Of a stretch of DNA of 48,321 bases, positions 47,433 through 48,321 are shown piece after piece. Position numbers and translations under genes: made by a program. Numbering within the stretch: the first letter of the stretch is position 1; the number at the start of each line of letters is the position of its first letter. This DNA comes from Microbacterium sp. Its GTDB lineage: Bacteria > Actinomycetota > Actinomycetes > Actinomycetales > Microbacteriaceae. The stretch lies in NCBI RefSeq assembly GCF_011620665.1, contig NZ_WOYQ01000016.1:1-48321 (forward strand), written 5' to 3'. A model generated the notes under the pieces. It was not told where the DNA came from, made no database searches, and was given only the letters and a program-made list of their open reading frames with translations.

Positions 47433-48063
47433 GCGGTTTGACGATCGCGAATATCGGGATGCCGTCGATGCGTCAGTGCTTGAGGGGCTTCGCTCGTGGG
47501 CTTCTCAGAATGACGGCGAGATCCTGCGCCCTACCGGGAAGAATCTGCGCAATCTGAACCCTATCGTCACGGACTTGACCAGTCTGGAACTGGCCTGGTG
47601 GGGGTACCTCGTCAATGGTGCACCGGCGAGTTTCGCGTCGATCAACACCCGATCCGAGCGACTCGCCCACACGACGGGCACTCTCCCCGGTCGCGCAATC
47701 GTGCCTGTCTCGTACTGGCGCGAGATGGCTAAGCCGTCCCGCGTCTGGTATCGCTTCACCGCTCCGGAGAACAGATTATTGGGTCTCGCCGCGGTGACGC
47801 GCCCTGGTCGTGCTGCCGATGGGACGGTCTACACCTGTTACAGCATCGTGATGCAGCCGGCCTCCGATCACTTGGAGCACATCCACGATCGGATGCCGCT
47901 GCTGATCAACCCCGGTTTTGCCGAAGAGTGGCTCACGAGGCCGGACCCAGGAGGGGAACTGTTTGAAGCGGCGGTCTCGGCGTCGGCGCCTGTAAACGCG
48001 ATCATCCATGTCGACCCGGAAGGCGCCGATACGCCGCCATCGGATCCGGGGCGACTCTTCTAG
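47407..48063 (+). CDS. SRAP-domain (HMCES/YedK-like) protein with an ATC in place of the start codon
   Basis: SRAP proteins crosslink to abasic sites in single-stranded DNA through Cys2, exposed after Met removal. Counting from ATC 47407 gives 218 residues with Cys2 in CASYGLDPR, NTRSERL at 80-86, Glu106 in YWREM and His160 in IHDRMPL. Glu106 and His160 match YedK Glu105 and His160 almost exactly, so the intended start is clearly here. Yet the codon is ATC, not ATG. A GAGGAG site lies six bases upstream. The first standard in-frame start is GTG 47476, which would remove Cys2. It may be initiated at ATC, coupled to the upstream ORF, or be inactive. Confidence 0.75.
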   Translation: MCASYGLDPRFDDREYRDAVDASVLEGLRSWASQNDGEILRPTGKNLRNLNPIVTDLTSLELAWWGYLVNGAPASFASINTRSERLAHTTGTLPGRAIVPVSYWREMAKPSRVWYRFTAPENRLLGLAAVTRPGRAADGTVYTCYSIVMQPASDHLEHIHDRMPLLINPGFAEEWLTRPDPGGELFEAAVSASAPVNAIIHVDPEGADTPPSDPGRLF

Positions 48064-48075
48064 CTTGAGTCCTTA

Positions 48076-48103
48076 GTTGCATCAATGCTACTTCTAATGC
48101 AAC
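48076..48103. repeat. Inverted repeat before the recombinase gene
   Basis: GTTGCAT (48076-48082) and ATGCAAC (48097-48103) are perfect 7-bp inverted copies with a 14-base AT-rich centre. It lies 12 bases after the SRAP stop and 8 bases before the recombinase GTG. It may be a recombinase binding or crossover region, or an element end; not established. Confidence 0.5.
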
Positions 48104-48111
48104 ATGGTTGA

Positions 48112-48321
48112 GTGCCGGATTCCTCATTTTCGCCGATCCCCTTTCAGCTGCGAAACAACGTCTTTCCTCTGCACGAAGAGAAGTTCGTCTTCGACTCGAT
48201 GCTGGACGGATGGGCCGAGCAGCAATCGAGTCGCGGGCTGGAGGCGCGGACGATCGAAGTGAGGGTGAAGCTGGTGCGTCGATTCCAGGGATTCGCGGAC
48301 ACTTACCCATGGGACTGGACC
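48112..48321 (+). CDS. Tyrosine recombinase/integrase, N-terminal part, cut by window end
   Basis: The 70 visible codons read through LRNNVFPLHEEKFVFDSML, then DGWAEQQSSRGLEARTIE and VRVKLVRRFQGFADTYPWDW. This resembles the SAM-like core-binding domain of tyrosine recombinases (a helical bundle with SRGLEARTI-type turn). The catalytic domain is off the window. GTG 48112 directly follows an in-frame TGA and is the first possible start. The flanking sequence is AT-richer than the rest of the window. Whether it belongs to an integrative element or a recombinase-trio element cannot be judged from the fragment. Confidence 0.7.
   Translation, partial: MPDSSFSPIPFQLRNNVFPLHEEKFVFDSMLDGWAEQQSSRGLEARTIEVRVKLVRRFQGFADTYPWDWT

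Overview
This 48.3 kb window is high-GC actinobacterial chromosome, most likely Microbacteriaceae and Microbacterium-like. The reasons are the clustered aceE-fasR-fabD-fabH-acpP-fabF-DUF3145 locus, the cysteine-type SRAP N-terminus, frequent GTG starts, TAnnnT -10 boxes six or seven bases from start codons, and the dusB-dgt-dnaG and hrcA-dnaJ-rsmE-phoH-ybeY-era gene orders. Almost all of it is housekeeping sequence. Only the last ~1.2 kb looks accessory.

Layout. Positions 1-6765 (+) hold the end of pyruvate dehydrogenase E1, a PucR/FasR-type regulator and a complete FAS-II set. DUF3145, tRNA-Met(CAT) and a DMT-family transporter follow on the minus strand, then def (+) and tRNA-Asn (-). Positions 9382-14628 (-) are a dusB-dgt-dnaG-ABC ATPase unit. 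A glutathione peroxidase (+) converges on a recO-uppS-DsbA-like operon (-). A TRIC-type membrane protein (+) lies beside leuA (-). The leuA leader carries a previously unlisted 18-codon leucine-rich ORF and a predicted pseudoknot. Positions 20153-31175 (-) contain two transcription blocks: lepA-DUF1990-hemW, then hrcA-dnaJ-rsmE-HIT-phoH-ybeY-HlyC/CorC-era, the latter headed by a CIRCE operator.

From 31400 (+) there is a 1573-residue secreted nuclease/5'-nucleotidase, an alpha/beta hydrolase and rpsT with a structured leader. Convergent to them are comEA-comEC and holA, then leuS and a pabB-type gene (-). DedA and App1-type genes follow (+). After 47160 come a decayed antitoxin-like fragment (-), an SRAP/HMCES gene whose ATG has become ATC behind an out-of-frame copy of its own N-terminus, a 7-bp inverted repeat, and the start of a tyrosine-recombinase-like gene that runs off the window.

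How the genes work together: the left end couples acetyl-CoA formation to fatty-acid initiation and elongation. The central operons serve replication priming, dNTP control, tRNA and rRNA modification, ribosome maturation and heat shock. A recurring feature is a TAnnnT-like hexamer six or seven bases before an ATG/GTG at most transcription-unit heads, which suggests widespread leaderless mRNAs. No CRISPR array, prophage, biosynthetic cluster or complete insertion sequence was seen. The most interesting spots are the leuA leader and the SRAP/recombinase junction at the right edge.
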